Part shown: in pieces, positions 63,769-64,000 of the stretch
How the letters are laid out: every line of letters starts with the position of its first letter
How positions within the stretch are numbered: the first letter of the stretch is position 1
Source of the DNA: Ensifer sp. LC163
Lineage (GTDB): Bacteria; Pseudomonadota; Alphaproteobacteria; Rhizobiales; Rhizobiaceae
Direction: 5' to 3'
DNA: 64,000 nt
NCBI RefSeq assembly: GCF_001695855.1
Contig: NZ_MBSS01000012.1
Location: 620,001 to 684,000, forward strand
Notes under the pieces: model-generated
What the model was told of the DNA's origin: nothing
Seen by the model: only the letters and a program-made list of their open reading frames with translations
Databases searched by the model: none
Program-made: the position numbers and the translations under genes

Positions 63769-64000
63769 ATGTTGAAAAAATCATTTCTTGTAGCCGCATC
63801 CATCCTCACCCTCGTCGCAGGCCAGGTGGAGGCCCAGGACCGGTATCAGAACCGACCGCCGGTGATCGTCAGCCCCGACCTGACCGCCCCATGGGTGATG
63901 CAGCTCGGCGGCCAGCCGCAGCAGGCGCGCCGGGTCATCTACCGTCAGCAGATTCCGACCACCACCCGAAAACAGTATTATCAGGGCCAGACCGTACGCC
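63769..64000 (+). CDS. N-terminus of a secreted protein, cut by the window end
   Basis: At least 77 residues. A signal peptide (MLKKSFLVAASILTLVAGQV, cleaved near EAQD) is followed by a Pro/Gln/Arg-rich stretch (RPPVIVSPDLTAPWVMQLGG, VIYRQQIPTTTRKQYYQGQ). This resembles the start of rhizobial L,D-transpeptidase (ErfK/YbiS) precursors, but the catalytic domain would lie beyond the window, so that is a guess. Confidence 0.6.
   Translation, partial: MLKKSFLVAASILTLVAGQVEAQDRYQNRPPVIVSPDLTAPWVMQLGGQPQQARRVIYRQQIPTTTRKQYYQGQTVR

Overview
The window is a GC-rich, gene-dense stretch of an alphaproteobacterial chromosome of the Rhizobiales, most likely Sinorhizobium/Ensifer. The grounds are a split F0 ATP synthase operon with b and b' subunits, a short HisG paired with HisZ, Hexose and sugar-acid catabolic genes typical of rhizobia, and six copies (four to five near-complete, one partial) of a ~105 bp double-palindrome element that fits RIME1 described in Rhizobium meliloti. 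Most genes are core housekeeping genes. No tRNA, rRNA, CRISPR array, prophage or insertion sequence was seen.

Layout. 1-8.5 kb: rnhB (+), then leftward the F0 ATP synthase operon atpI-atpB-atpE-b'-b with its terminator, a SleB-type cell wall hydrolase, and a corA-kup cation transport pair. 9-12.4 kb: an Mrp/ApbC P-loop ATPase without the usual CxxC, then two tandem LuxR-type regulators that appear to lack key acyl-homoserine-lactone contact residues. 12.6-18.8 kb: an IclR regulator divergent from a five-gene rightward operon (SDR dehydrogenase, 2-keto-3-deoxygalactonokinase, KDPGal aldolase, SMP-30 lactonase, IlvD/Edd dehydratase). Together these make a complete oxidative (De Ley-Doudoroff type) route from an aldose, probably galactose, to pyruvate and glyceraldehyde 3-phosphate. 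A TTGACA/GATAAT promoter, a candidate operator, a RIME1 copy and a terminator bracket it.

18.8-29.2 kb is the most accessory-looking part: an unknown polytopic membrane protein whose C-terminus lies in an intergenic repeat, a secreted PRC-barrel protein followed by four exact 22-bp hairpin repeats, a non-pyrrolysine MttB-family methyltransferase paired with a TMADH/2,4-dienoyl-CoA-reductase-like flavoenzyme and a divergent LysR regulator (a likely N-methyl compound demethylation module), an EAL protein with a degenerate GGDEF (SENDEF), and a PAS-PAS-REC-REC protein without a kinase domain.

29.5-48 kb: mutL, DUF2093, lpxK, a rhodanese-like remnant, gph, waaA, DUF4170, an inositol-phosphatase-family gene, pmbA, a KefB-type antiporter, an RssA patatin, rsmD, an RluB-type pseudouridine synthase with a ~360-residue repetitive tail, tadA, a GNAT acetyltransferase, a lipoprotein and ileS. 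48.4-64 kb: ribF, a TIGR01459-type HAD protein, groES-groEL with a CIRCE operator and a duplicated groEL 3' end, a small PAS-like protein, a large MHYT-PAS-GGDEF-E(V)L protein, a ferredoxin reductase, a glutathione transferase, hisG-hisZ-hisS, tag, and the start of a secreted protein cut by the window edge.

All functions are read from motifs and family resemblance only. Start codons were set from ribosome binding sites and family length where possible.
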